Shown here in pieces: positions 44,420-54,889 of a DNA stretch of 64,000 nucleotides; the first letter of the stretch is position 1; every line of letters starts with the position of its first letter. Made by a program: the position numbers and the translations under genes. The stretch spans positions 1,225,501 to 1,289,500 of the forward strand of contig JAHQIY010000008.1 in the NCBI GenBank assembly GCA_019054805.1, read 5' to 3'. The DNA comes from Brachionus manjavacas (taxonomy: Eukaryota; Rotifera; Eurotatoria; Ploima; Brachionidae). A model generated the notes under the pieces. That model saw only the letters and a list, made by a program, of their open reading frames with translations. It was not told where the DNA came from and did no database searches.

Positions 44420-45929
44420 CTAGTAGATACCCGTTGCTTCGCTGCCGGGGGAATTTAAATAAAATTAAGAAAAAAAATTGCAGAACACACTAAAAAATTT
44501 ATTGAAAAACCTCAGTATAAACTATGTTTTTTGTTAAGTTATTTGGATGATTCATGCAAATCTTGCGATTTTTTTTATTTGTCACTCTTGAAAAGGCTAC
44601 ATATAATTGCCCATGAGAAAAAACAGGTTCGTTTAAGTAAACCCCTACGTGTTCTAAAGTTTGTCCTTGAGATTTATTTATACTCATTGCAAACGCTGGT
44701 CGTATAGGAAATTGAAGCCTTTTTAATTCGAAAGGTAAACTTGCATCAGTTGGAATCAATGGCATTCTCGGTATGTAAACTATTTTTTTTGCATTAGATC
44801 CAACAGCTATTTGACATTCAATTATTTTACTGTAAAAATTTCTACAAATAAGCCTGTTACCGTTACACAATCCATCCGAAGCTGAGTCATTTCTAAGTAA
44901 AATAATAGGTTGGCCTTTTTTAAGAACTAATTTATGAGGTGGCATTCCTGATAAATTTAAGCTATTTAAAAATTCGGTCGGGTATAAAGCTGTATGTGCG
45001 TCATTCAAAACAGCATCAGCTGATAAATATTTGTTCTCTTCATCTTTAACTCAATTAAAAGGGAATTATATATAGTATTTTTTAAAGATTTATAGAAGAT
45101 TATTTTTACCTGGAAAAAGTGAAGTAGCTATTGAGTTGAATTTATCGACGTCTACATTTTTCGCTGTTAAAATAGCTCTTGATGGAATTGATTCGTACGC
45201 ACTTACATTATCACTTATATTGAATTAGATTTATATTAATCAAGATTAAATTAAATTGTATTATTAAAAGACATACTAATTGGCGATATTAGGATAGATT
45301 AACTCTACAAATTCTTTGTCGGTCGATTTAACGATCAAATCGTCAGAAATTTTTTTATTATTATTAGATTCGTCAATATCTAAATGATAAAGCTCTTGGC
45401 CATTACCAATTCTTAACAAATACTCAGCAAACTCGACAGCTTCGTTCTTTTCTTCTGGTGTTGAATTCATGTTCATTAAACGCATATTTTTCTTTAATTT
45501 TAAAATCTGAAAATTTTTCCATAAATATGACCTGTTTATACATGAATTAACTATTTCTGGCCTTGAAGCTGCGAATTATAATATATTTAATAATGGTTTA
45601 AAAAAAAAAATTTTAAGCTTAAATACCTTTTTTAACTACAGGTAAAACCTGTCTAAAATCGCCTCCCAAGACTACTATTTTATTACCAAAAGGTATATTT
45701 TCATATCTACTATCTTTTATTTTCATGATATCTCTTAACGTACGATCATGTGCATCTAAAGCGTTCCTATGCATCATTGGAGCTTCATCCCATAAAATAA
45801 GATGTGCTCTACGTATTAATTCGGCTTCAGGTGAGTTTAAACTGATATTACATGTTGAATTCGGATATAGGTTTATAGGAATTTTGAACCGTGAATGAGC
45901 AGTACGACCACCAGGTAATAACAAAGCTA
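44420..45929 (-). mobile_element. Helitron 3' part with PIF1-like helicase coding region
   Basis: Read on the minus strand, the element ends in a GC-rich hairpin (ccggcagcgaagcaacgg) followed by tatctactag. The terminal CTAG is at 44423-44420 and is followed by host T, as Helitrons require. The helicase C-terminal half lies upstream. The replication-initiator part and Walker A are missing, so it is 5'-truncated near 45930. A possible Helitron 5' start on the other strand (tctattctctctc at 45968) may mark a second element that cut it. Confidence 0.75.
44499..45929 (-). pseudogene. Helitron PIF1-like helicase, C-terminal half with introns
   Basis: Four segments join in phase: about 45929-45627, 45568-45277, 45213-45110 and 45049-44499. 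The first begins near LLLPGGRTAHSRFKIP and contains the Walker B region WDEAPM and GGDFRQVLPVV. Later segments hold MPPHKLVLKKGQPIILLRN, INKSQGQTLEHVGVYL and LYVAFSRVT, which are SF1B helicase motifs near the C-terminus. The three gaps begin GT and end AG and restore the frame exactly, so they behave as spliceosomal introns. The helicase would unwind DNA during rolling-circle transposition. With motif I and the Rep domain gone, the copy is dead even though the remaining exons are intact. Confidence 0.75.
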
Positions 45930-46118
45930 TATTAATACTTAATTGATAATTGGTAATCAATCAATTATCTATTCTCTCTCACTATTCAACCTTGACATCG
46001 ATAACTCGCTAACCCGCTAACTTCGTGAAATTTTAAATAATTAGATATCCATGCGAGTCGTTCAAAAAAAAGGGCAAGAAATGTTCGGCGAGTGGCCATG
46101 AAGAAGCAAAATGTAATA

Positions 46119-47855
46119 CAGTCAATAACCGGTTATCCGGAATGAGATTCTAGCTTTTTTTTTCAAAGTCTTCCGGATAATAAATTTTCCAAATAACACG
46201 ATTTGATAACGAAAAGAGGGGTAAACACAGTGTTAATTGATTTAGAGTGTTTATTTAGAACAAAGAAACCATAAAATCTAGCGCAAGTTTTTTTGGGCAG
46301 TACTATTCTTGTTCTTAGTGATGATCTCCTCCCGCTGAACAAATATAAGAACAACCTTCTTGCGTTTTGCAATCGTAGTATTAAAAACTTTTTTACTAGC
46401 GTTCTTGCGAGGCTTAGCGAATGATACATAGGTCCTGTCATTTTAATGCGAATAACAGAATGACTTTTATTTATTTGTTTTCTGTACCGAGCTAGGGCTC
46501 CTTCAGAATAAACTAAAAAAATCAAAATCAAAATAAAAAATAAAATTAAAGTTAATAAAATTAGATAAAAAAAAAAGAATAAAAATAGAGTAAATAAGCT
46601 AAAAAAAAAAAGAAAATTTAGAAGACATAGATTGTTACATGTGTCAAATGTTTACATAGTTCAGGTTTCAGGAAAAAAAGAGGAAATAGTAAGGTAGCAA
46701 TTACACAATGGAGTTGGGTATTCAATAAATCTCGATTTGAAATCTTCTTTGTAATCTTTCACCAGTCTTACAACCAATGGAATAGAATGACTCAGTCCTG
46801 TCCCAACATATCTCTCACTCAACTCAAAAAGCCGATTTGAGACTGTTAGTAATTTAAGTTTATTAAAGCTTCATGATGCACGATGTTGGAAGGAGTATCA
46901 TATTTTAATTTAAGGATAGATCTAACTGCTGAATTCTGAATTGCTTGTAGTTTTTTGATATAATTTTCTGAAAATGAATTCAAGCATGGAAAAGAATAGT
47001 CTAAAATAGATCCGACTAAAATTTAAATAAATGTTCTAGTGTGGTTTGAGTGAGACCCCATTTTTTATTTGACAATATCTTAATAATATTTAGCCTTTTT
47101 TTGCAGAGTTCTTTAATTTCGTCTACTTGTATATTAAAGTTTAACTTAGAATCAAATTTTATTCCAAGAAACTTGATTTCTTTTTGGTTCATTATTCTGT
47201 TTCCATAAATTTTTAAGTTTAGATTTTCACTCTCTTTTTTGTACCTAGAGAAGACTACTGAACACGTTTTTTCAACTGATATCTTCATTTTCCATTTAAT
47301 AAGCCATTGTTCTAGTTCGTTGATGTATTTATTTATCTTATTTTCTAGGTTCTCCTTTTCGTTATAAATGAAGAATGTAACTAGATCATCTGCGAAAAGC
47401 AGAGAGTATTCGTTATTTGATTTGTATCTTTTGGGGATGTCATTAATATATATTTTAATAATAGAGGACTAATTACTGAGCCTTGAGGAACACCTGCAGT
47501 TATTTGATATTCGTCACTCAAGTGGTCATTCACATTTACCTTAAATGTCCTACTATCTAAAAAGGATCTAATCCTGTTAGTCAAGTAATGAGGTGGAGTC
47601 ATTTTAATCAATTTAAAAAGTAAACCCTCATGCCAAACCCTATCGAAGGCTTTAGAATTATCAAAAAAAAAAAGATTCACATTAAGGTTTAACAGGAAGT
47701 AATACGGAAGTAATACTGTTCTAATTAGCTCAAAGCCTAAAAAGTAGGAAGCGAAAAAGCTCAAAGTAAAAAATCAAAAAGTGCTGGTCCGAAAATTGAT
47801 TCCGGATAATCGGGCATTCCGGATAAAAAAATTTCGGATAATCGGTTATTGACTG
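46119..47855. mobile_element. Pogo/Tigger-type terminal-repeat element with nested LINE
   Basis: The left end, cagtcaataaccggttatcc, and its inverted right end (ggataatcggttattgactg) are flanked by TA on both sides, the target of Tc1/mariner-superfamily elements. The CAGT start and the TTATCCGGA core recall pogo/Tigger ends, and subterminal cggataat words recur inside. No pogo transposase is left. Most of the interior, 46465-47765, is a LINE on the minus strand. A 120-codon minus-strand open frame crossing the LINE boundary is a chance fusion. Confidence 0.75.
46465..47765 (-). pseudogene. LINE with partial reverse transcriptase, minus strand
   Basis: Minus-strand reading gives DNSKAFDRVWHEGLLFKL, then LTNRIRSFLDSRTFKV, the palm motif TAGVPQGSVISPLLL, then KISVEKTCSVVFSRYKKE, EIKFLGIKFDSKLNF and KKWGLTQTTLEHLF. 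The YADD block near 47390 is present only in a shifted frame. The 3' end near 46465 carries the tail tcggtacagaaaacaaata. Frameshifts and a stop after LFKF inactivate it, and the N-terminal fingers and endonuclease are missing. It is the same family as 48490-49546 and is inserted in the pogo-type element. Confidence 0.8.
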
Positions 47856-47869
47856 TACAGCTAATTAAT

Positions 47870-48489
47870 TAGCTTCTTAACTAATTGGAAAAGAACCGAA
47901 TGTGGTGAAGAGATAATTGATATAGATGAAGTCCATGATGATGAAACACCCTTAAATGATCAGGACAAAATGGATGAAAATGCAACTGATGTAAATTTTT
48001 GTGAGGAGATAGCTACCAAAACATCTTAATCAAGTAACACTGTTAAAAATTAATGCCGAGTCGTTTTCAACTGGTGTGACCGCAAATAATTCATATGACT
48101 CAGTGCAACAGGAAACAAATGCCTAAAATCAATAAGTCTTAACTCACTAAAACAATATGAAATAAAAGTTGATCCGAATCAAATAAACATCTCCTTAAAT
48201 TTTCAAAATGATGTATCAAATGTTAAGGCTCGAAATAAACAAGGCGGAGGAATAGCTATTTTTGTAAAAGATGGAATTGAATTTAAACAAAATCATTCAT
48301 TTGATAACTTCTCGTTGATACATTACGATTAAACTTGATCTTATTGTGCCCAAATACAACGATTTGGTCTAATAAGCTTCAGTTAAGTCAAAACTGTGAT
48401 TAGTTATTCTGATTAGGACTTTGACAGTGCTTTGGAAAATTTTGCTGCCACCATTAAAAGTCTTAATAATTGGTTCTTTTATAACAAGG
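47870..48489 (+). pseudogene. LINE first-frame and endonuclease relic
   Basis: At 47895-48020 a plus-strand frame (GEEIIDIDEVHDDETPLND, ending DVNFCEEIATKTS) resembles the broken frame at 44290-44345. At 48220-48300 the reading KARNKQGGGIAIFVKDGIEF matches the APE-type endonuclease of LINEs (a GGG-aifvk block). The 3' part, 48322-48489, is the left copy of the 168-bp duplication around the next LINE. It is decayed by stops. Confidence 0.6.
48322..48489. repeat. 168-bp direct duplication, left copy
   Basis: Begins attacgatt and ends ataacaagg. It matches 49547-49714 over the same length with two or three substitutions that I can see. It consists of older LINE sequence. Confidence 0.85.
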
Positions 48490-49382
48490 TAGAGTCCCGA
48501 AAGCGTGGAAAACATCTTACATTACTATGATTCAAAAAAAGGCCTCTAGTTTACACGATCCTTTAAATTATAGACCAATTAGTATAACGAGTTGTTTAGG
48601 AAAGCTACTGGAACGCATAGTATATTCAAGATTATACAATTTTTTAGAGCAAAATTCACTCCTTATCCAGGAGCAATCTGGATTTAGGAAACACCGGCGA
48701 ACAGCAGATAATCTTTTCTTCTTAAAAACTTAAAAATTTATGGAAACAGAATAGAGAGACAAAAAGAACTCAAGTTTCTTGGTATTAAATTTGATTCTAA
48801 ATTAAACTTTAATATACTGGTAGATGAAATTAAAGAGCGCTGCAATAAAAGGCTAAATATTATTAAGATATTGTCAAACAAAAAATGGGGTCTTAATCAG
48901 AACGCACTAGGAAATTTATATAAATCTTTAGTCCGATCGATTTTAGACTATTCTTTTCCTTGCTTGAATTCATTTTCAGAAAATAATATCAAAAAACTAC
49001 AAGCAATTCAGAATACAGCAGTCAGATCTATTCTTAAGTTAAAATATGATACTCCCTCCAACATCGTACATCATGAGGCTTTTAATAAACTAAAATTACT
49101 AACAGTCTCGAATCGGCTTTTTGAATTGAGTGAGAGATATGTTGGGGCAGGACTGAGTCATTCTATTCCATTGGTTGTAAGACTGGTGAAGGAATACAAA
49201 GAAGGTTTCGAATCAAGATATATTGACTACCCAACTCCATTGTGTAATTGCTACCTTACTATTTCTTCTTTTTTTCCTGAAACTTGAACTATTTAAACAT
49301 GAGCCACATTAACAATCTTTTCCAATTTTATATATTCTTAATTTTCATTTATTTAGCTTATTTACTTTTTTTTAATTTTTTT

Positions 49383-49419
<37 letters not shown>

Positions 49420-49546
49420 CTTATTTTATTAACTTTAATTTTATTTTTATTTTATTTTATTTCATTTTTATTTTATTTTTTTAATTTTTAACTTATTCTG
49501 AAGGAGCTCTAGCTCGGTACAGAAAACAAATAAATAAATAAATAAA
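48490..49546 (+). mobile_element. LINE with internal deletion, flanked by a 168-bp duplication
   Basis: The reading begins inside the fingers (LNYRPISITSCLGKLLERIV, then SGFRKHRRTADNLFFL). It then jumps over the catalytic palm, where about one third of the enzyme is missing, and resumes at KELKFLGIKFDSKLNF. It runs through SLVRSILDYSFPCLN to a stop at 49287. The 3' UTR is T-rich and the tail reads ctcggtacagaaaacaaata followed by aataaata repeats. Sequence 48322-48489 is repeated at 49547-49714 directly beyond the tail. It cannot encode an active enzyme. Confidence 0.8.
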
Positions 49547-49714
49547 ATTACGATTGAACTTGATCTTATTGTGCCCAAATACAACGATTTGGTCTAATAA
49601 GCTTCAGTTAAGTCAAAACTGTGATTAGTTATTCTGATTAGGACTTAGACAGTGCTTTGGAAAATTTTGCTGCCACCATTAAAAGTCTTAATAATTGGTT
49701 CTTTTATAACAAGG
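49547..49714. repeat. 168-bp direct duplication, right copy
   Basis: Starts immediately after the aaataaataaa tail of the LINE and ends ataacaagg, like the left copy. The boundaries suggest an unusually long target-site duplication. Confidence 0.85.
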
Positions 49715-49947
49715 AAGATATTAATTGATTAAAAACATATTGTATGATCTTCTAGAATAAAACAAATATTCCTGAATTTATAAATCTCTGTTGAAATGAA
49801 ATAAGCCTTTTGGATTTTAAAATTGATCGAAATCAGAACTTTTCAAAGCTTGTTTGTAGCATCTCATTAGTTGTAAATAAAAAATTTTAAATTAAACTAA
49901 CTAGCTTGAAGTATTTTTCGATATTTAAATTATTTCAGTTGAAATCT

Positions 49948-49990
<43 letters not shown>

Positions 49991-50551
49991 GCTGAGGTTG
50001 GTTTTTCCACCAAGCGAAAATTCAAATAGGGATCGCTATCCGAGAGTGACTGATTTGCTTTTGACTATCGCGACGAATTGATTTCAATTTTAAGTAAAAA
50101 ACTTTAATGAAATAAACAATATTTTAGAAAAGTTTGGTTTCAATGCATTTCACCATAGAATACTGGAAAGAATGTTATCTTTTGCTTTTAAATTCCTTTT
50201 TTTCATAATACACCTGATAATTTACGATTGAAATTGAAAAAAAAATGACTCAAGAAATTTAAAATATAATTAAAGGAATAGTGAGGACCTGATTGAATTT
50301 TTTACTAAAATTCATTAAATATTTTAATGTTTCACTTTTTTAAAATCAAATAAAAGAAGTGTTAATCGGTCTTCTAAGACAGGGGTACCAGCCTGCTGGT
50401 TAACCTTGAAAATTTAAAAAAAAACCCACAATAACTTGAAAAAAATTAAAATTATAACAAACCTTTTTGAAAAAAATTATTCTAAAATTAGCTTTAGTCT
50501 TTAAAAAAATGTTTTATTTTGAGTTATTTTTTTTTCTTAAACTAAAAAAAA
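49715..50551. other. Spacer upstream of the PPEF-like gene
   Basis: Contains an (aat)n microsatellite at 49949-49990, followed by a GC-richer piece (gctgaggttggtttttccacc) to about 50080 that may be a retroelement end on the minus strand. The promoter and 5' UTR of the phosphatase should lie between about 50300 and 50551. No TATA box stands out in the A/T background. Confidence 0.4.
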
Positions 50552-52321
50552 ATGGAGTCAAAAACTAAAAATATTGAATCTAATAAAATGGAAAATGAGC
50601 TCAATACGGCCCTAACAAAAATCCTAAACATTCTTGAAATGGAACAAGACAAACAATACATCTCTAATGCCGACTTATTTGATCAATTATTAACTGCCTT
50701 TTCAAGTGATCTTAGTAGTGTGCTAAAGCCCTCTGGGGTAGCCAAAGAATACGTCGGCGTTCATCTTGGACCTGTCTATGATCACCAAGATTTCAAGCTG
50801 TTGCTAAAATCCTTCAAAAATAATCAAGTTTTAGATGCATATTATGCCCTAAGAATCATGGAGGATGCCAAAAAAAAGTTATCACAATTACCCAATATCC
50901 AAGAGTGCCTTATTGATAACCCCCTGGAGAGTGGTTGCATTGTTGTCGGAGACTTGCATGGAAATTTCAATGACCTACTACACATCATTCAAAAATACGG
51001 ATCTCCTGGCATTGATTTTAAATTTATTTTCAACGGTGATTTTGTGGATAGGGGTGACAAACAGATTGAGGTACTGTTAACACTCTTGTACGCATTTTTG
51101 ATGCGACCAGATCGTGTTTTTATAAATCGCGGCAATCACGAGGACATAAGTATGAATGTGAGAAATTGGCCAAAAACTAATTTTTTCAACGCTACTAGAC
51201 AAACTTATCGAAAATACTGGAATGCTATCTTTAATTCAGCTGAAGAATTATTCTCTTGTTTTCCTTTGGCAACCATTCTCCATAATAGAATAACTGAGAG
51301 GAAATATTTTGTGGTTCATGGGGGTATCGGAGACCAAACTGATCTTGATTACATTCAACATAAATTGGATAGAAAAAAATTCAAAAAAGTTACATTTAGC
51401 AGTGTTCACTCGGAACATGAGGCACTCGAGACTAAATATGTGTCAGACTTGTTGTGGAGCGATCCCAAGTCTATTGAAAATAGCCATGAGCCTTTGAAGG
51501 GATGCTGTTTTAACACAAATCGTAATCTAGGATGCTTTTTTGGCCCCGATGTGACATGCGACTTTTGCGAAAGGCACAACTTTGCGGCTCTTGTCCGCAG
51601 TCATCAAGTAAGAGCCAAAGGATACAGCGAAGATCATGAAAAGTGCATCACAGTTTTCTCCGCTTCACATTATTGTGACGGACATAACTTTGGCGCTATT
51701 TTAAAATTTACACCAGATGCTCTTTATCCAAAGCCACATAGATACAAGACCAAAGTTGGAGATGTGTCAGATGATGTGTATGTCAAAAATGAGAGTTTGA
51801 TCAAACGTTTTAAGGCTTTGATTCAGCAAAATGAAGCAGAGTTGAGTGCCAAATTTGGGGTGTATGACACCAATGGCAATGGTTGGATCAAAAGTGATCA
51901 ATGGGGTGAGGTCCTAAGCCAGTTTTTAAATGGTAATATTGCAAAGAATCATCTGATCGCAGTCAAATCTTTTTTATGTGAATGTGATGCTGATAATGAT
52001 CTGGTTAATTTTAGAACATTGTTTGGTCAAAAGATTGGCGATGAAAAGTGTGGGTCATTTTATGATAAAAATACAATGGATGTGGTGGAGAGTTTGTTCG
52101 ATGTTTTGGATAGAAATAATGATCGGCGCATTTCGGTAAGTGATGCTAAGGAAGCGTTAAATATTGTTAGCCAAAGACTTGGTGACAACTATTTGATGCA
52201 TAATGCAAATGAATTTATAAAGCTTTTGGGTATGAATAAAGACAATTTTGTCGATTTGGATGAATTTAAAAGAACATTTTTAAAAAATGAACAAATTACT
52301 CTATCTTCTAAAGAAATTTGA
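50552..52321 (+). CDS. PPEF/RdgC-like serine/threonine phosphatase with EF-hands
   Basis: Intronless frame of 589 residues. The PPP-family metal and phosphate sites are in order: GDLHGN 133-138, GDFVDRG 162-168, RGNHE 193-197, HGG 256-258, RSH 349-351 and SASHYCD 370-376, so the enzyme should be active. The C-terminal half has calcium-binding loops: a good one at 439-450 (DTNGNGWIKSDQ, Gln at position 12), a weak one at 479-490, one at 520-531 (DRNNDRRISVSD) and one near 560-571 (NKDNFVDLDE). This combination defines the PPEF family, which dephosphorylates Ser/Thr under calcium control; fly RdgC acts on rhodopsin. It is shorter than vertebrate PPEF (about 650-750) and I see no N-terminal IQ motif. 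An AATAAA lies 20 bases after the stop. Confidence 0.9.
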   Translation: MESKTKNIESNKMENELNTALTKILNILEMEQDKQYISNADLFDQLLTAFSSDLSSVLKPSGVAKEYVGVHLGPVYDHQDFKLLLKSFKNNQVLDAYYALRIMEDAKKKLSQLPNIQECLIDNPLESGCIVVGDLHGNFNDLLHIIQKYGSPGIDFKFIFNGDFVDRGDKQIEVLLTLLYAFLMRPDRVFINRGNHEDISMNVRNWPKTNFFNATRQTYRKYWNAIFNSAEELFSCFPLATILHNRITERKYFVVHGGIGDQTDLDYIQHKLDRKKFKKVTFSSVHSEHEALETKYVSDLLWSDPKSIENSHEPLKGCCFNTNRNLGCFFGPDVTCDFCERHNFAALVRSHQVRAKGYSEDHEKCITVFSASHYCDGHNFGAILKFTPDALYPKPHRYKTKVGDVSDDVYVKNESLIKRFKALIQQNEAELSAKFGVYDTNGNGWIKSDQWGEVLSQFLNGNIAKNHLIAVKSFLCECDADNDLVNFRTLFGQKIGDEKCGSFYDKNTMDVVESLFDVLDRNNDRRISVSDAKEALNIVSQRLGDNYLMHNANEFIKLLGMNKDNFVDLDEFKRTFLKNEQITLSSKEI

Positions 52322-52900
52322 GATTTTTATTTTTTTTTTGAATAAATTTGTCAATAAATTAAATCCAAGGTGTATTTTCTACGTCTTTTAATTTTTCATT
52401 CAAGTTTGAAAAGCATCATAAAAGTGAGATGTTTCAAGCTTATTTTTTTAAAATTAAAAGGGAGTTTTTTTTGCAACCTTATTACATAGAAATTAAATAA
52501 ATTAAAGCAAATATGGGATATTGAGTTTTTATTTTTTAAAGCAATCCTTAAATTTTACTTATTTTTTTTTACAAATAAGAAAATTACTTTATTTAAAAAG
52601 ATAAATTTAAAAAAAAAATATAAAATAATTAAGAAAATAATAAATAAGAATGTTTTTCACTTAAAAATATTAACCGGTCTTTTAAAAAAAATTTCTAAAT
52701 CATTTTAAAAACAAAGAGCTCCAAATTTTTCGAAAAAAATACCTGGATTAAATAAAATTTAATTAAAAAATTTTTTGACTTAAATTTTTGTGACTTATAA
52801 ACAAGTCTGGTATACATTAATTATGTGGTTATTAAAACTGGTATTGTTTTATTTTTTTGTATCAAATCATATCATATTTATTAATGAAGCACTAAAAGCC
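52322..52900. other. 3' flank of the phosphatase gene
   Basis: AATAAA near 52341, then A/T-rich DNA. Words of the gacttaaattt/gacttataaacaagtctg type at 52775-52812 match the repeat edge near 36745-36780. No gene was seen. Confidence 0.4.
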
Positions 52901-53136
52901 GAATCAAGATATATTGAATACCCAACTCCATTGTGTAATTGCTACCTAACTATTTCTTCTTTTTTCCCTGATAAATCAGAAATTTAAAAATTTGTATCCT
53001 GTTATTCTCTACTTCAATATATCAAATCTCAAATTTCTTCTATTTTTATTTTTTTTTTTATCATATATTAAATTTATTATATTTTTTTTTGATCTGAAGG
53101 AGCATTAGCTCGGTACAGAAAACAAATAAATAAATA
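52901..53136 (+). mobile_element. Short 5'-truncated LINE copy
   Basis: Reads ESRYIEYPTPLCNCYLTISS, the C-terminus of the LINE at 49216-49287, followed by its 3' UTR and the tail tcggtacagaaaacaaata with aataaata repeats. The word aaagcc occurs on both sides (52895-52900 and overlapping the tail to 53142) and is the likely target duplication. Only about 235 bp were inserted. Confidence 0.75.
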
Positions 53137-53189
53137 AAGCCTACAAACTTTGTTTGATTTCTTAAAAAATTTTAATTTTCAAAGCTTAA

Positions 53190-53375
53190 ACTCGTGGTGT
53201 AGTTGTTTAATCACCCGCTTTACAGCAGCAAAGTAAGCAAAAGGTTCCGGGTTCGAACCTTCTCGTAGGAAAATCGAAAGAGTTTCCTACAATTCGGCTC
53301 TTCTGAAAGCGTGTAGGGGTGTAGTATTAGGTAGCCAGCTGATCATATAGCAGGGTAGAGCAAATTAAATGACAA
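53190..53375 (+). repeat. tRNA-derived SINE, second type
   Basis: The head has an A-box-like tggtgtagttgtt at 53193 and a near-perfect B box, gggttcgaacc, at about 53250. The acceptor stem does not pair, so it is not a working tRNA gene. A body (tttcctacaattcggctc, then gtgtaggggtgtagtattag) follows. The sequence differs from the SINE at 5.8 kb. It lies 50 bases after a LINE tail. Confidence 0.65.
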
Positions 53376-54885
53376 ATAAAAAAATAGGAAATAGATAAAA
53401 AATGACTTAAACATACTATTTATTGCAATAATAAAAAAAGTTTGATATTAAAAATTTTTTGGTAGATTTTGTTCAAAATCTGAGTGTTGTTACGTTTCTT
53501 TATGCCTTACCGTTTTTTTGATATTCACTTCTGAGAAAATCGAAATAGTACGCAATTGACAAATTTTCCCTTCATAGCCCTTTAATAGATTTTTATTACA
53601 AAAATTTTTGTCTATAGAAACACATTTAAAATAAATAATAAAATTAAAATAAAATCAAAAATTTATTGAACAATAAGACAACTATAAATAAAAATCTATA
53701 AATCACTAACAATCAATATTAAATTATCTATCATCAATATTAAATTGATAAATAAACGTAAACCATTTTTCAAATTTTCTCAAACTCAGAATTCACTTTA
53801 AAATTACAAAAAGTTGAGATTTTGTTTGCACACTAACATAAAAAAATCAATACGAGGTAAGCTTAAATGAGTTAAAAGATCTTAAACTTATGAAAATTAA
53901 GTTTTTTTACCAAAAAGTTATCCTGTCAGTTTTCATTAAATAATTTAATAAAGATAACAAAATTTTATCTAGAGGGATAAAATTCCAGTTAATTGTTATT
54001 TTTAAATTTAAAAAATATAAAATGATAAAAATTATACAATCGGCTAATTTTTATTGTCCTTTAAATAAAGAACTACTTGAAGAATGCTTTTATAAATCAT
54101 AAATTTAGAAATGATCGAATGGAGTAAATTTGGCGGTCAGACAAAATTGTCATAAGACTTGACTTGAAATTTTTTGGAAGTCAAGTTACTGACTTAACTT
54201 TGAAAATACTTTAAAATTACTTTAATTTGTTATTTTTTAAAACAATAATAATCTAATTATTCTCACAATTTTTCATCTTTTATCGTGATTTTTCAAATTT
54301 CTGAAAAAAATAAATAGCCATTTTAATAAATCTTACTATAACACTTAATTTTGAAAATTGCCTGGCCTAAACTTATTTTACAAAAGAAAAAAAATTTTAA
54401 ATTTTTTAATTCGATTCATGAAAAGCTGAGGTCTTTTATTTAAATCTAAATTTCTCAAAAAAATCCTTCCTGGATAGAAACAAGACACATTTTTGGAAAT
54501 CTCTTGAAATTCTCTACCAAAATAAAAGGGGCTCTAATTTTTAAAAATTATAAAAAATTCAATTTTTACAAAAAATAAAAATCCTGGAAAAAACTAATTT
54601 AATTCTCAAATTAAATGACATTTTAAAACTTTTTAAAAAATATTTTTCCCTTGTAAAATGAGTATAGGCCAGGAAATTTTCAAAATTCCGAGGTAAGTGT
54701 TTTAGTAAGACTCATTTTAAAAGCTTTTCTTTTGGAAAAAAATTTAAGGTTGAGTCAAATATTTAAATTATTCTGTTTTGGATTAATTTTTTTCTTAAAT
54801 AAATTTAAAATAGATTATTTTTAAAATTAGGTAAATCAATAATTTGTATTAAAATTTAAAAATTTAAATAAAAAATGATGCAAAT
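53376..54885. other. AT-rich intergenic DNA
   Basis: No open frame or motif of note. At 54150-54200 the words agacttgacttg and aagtcaagttactgactt form a small inverted repeat related to the gacttaa family in nuclear receptor intron 1. Confidence 0.4.
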
Positions 54886-54889
54886 TGAA

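Noticed and set aside
46163-46531. 122-codon minus-strand frame with many Arg and Leu residues
   Set aside because: It crosses the boundary between a LINE tail and the pogo-type element, so it cannot be an old gene.
49949-49990. CRISPR-like or satellite array
   Set aside because: Simple (aat)n microsatellite with no spacers. No CRISPR array is expected or seen in this eukaryotic DNA.
53190-53270. A functional tRNA gene
   Set aside because: Good B box, but there is no 7-bp acceptor stem and a non-tRNA body follows.
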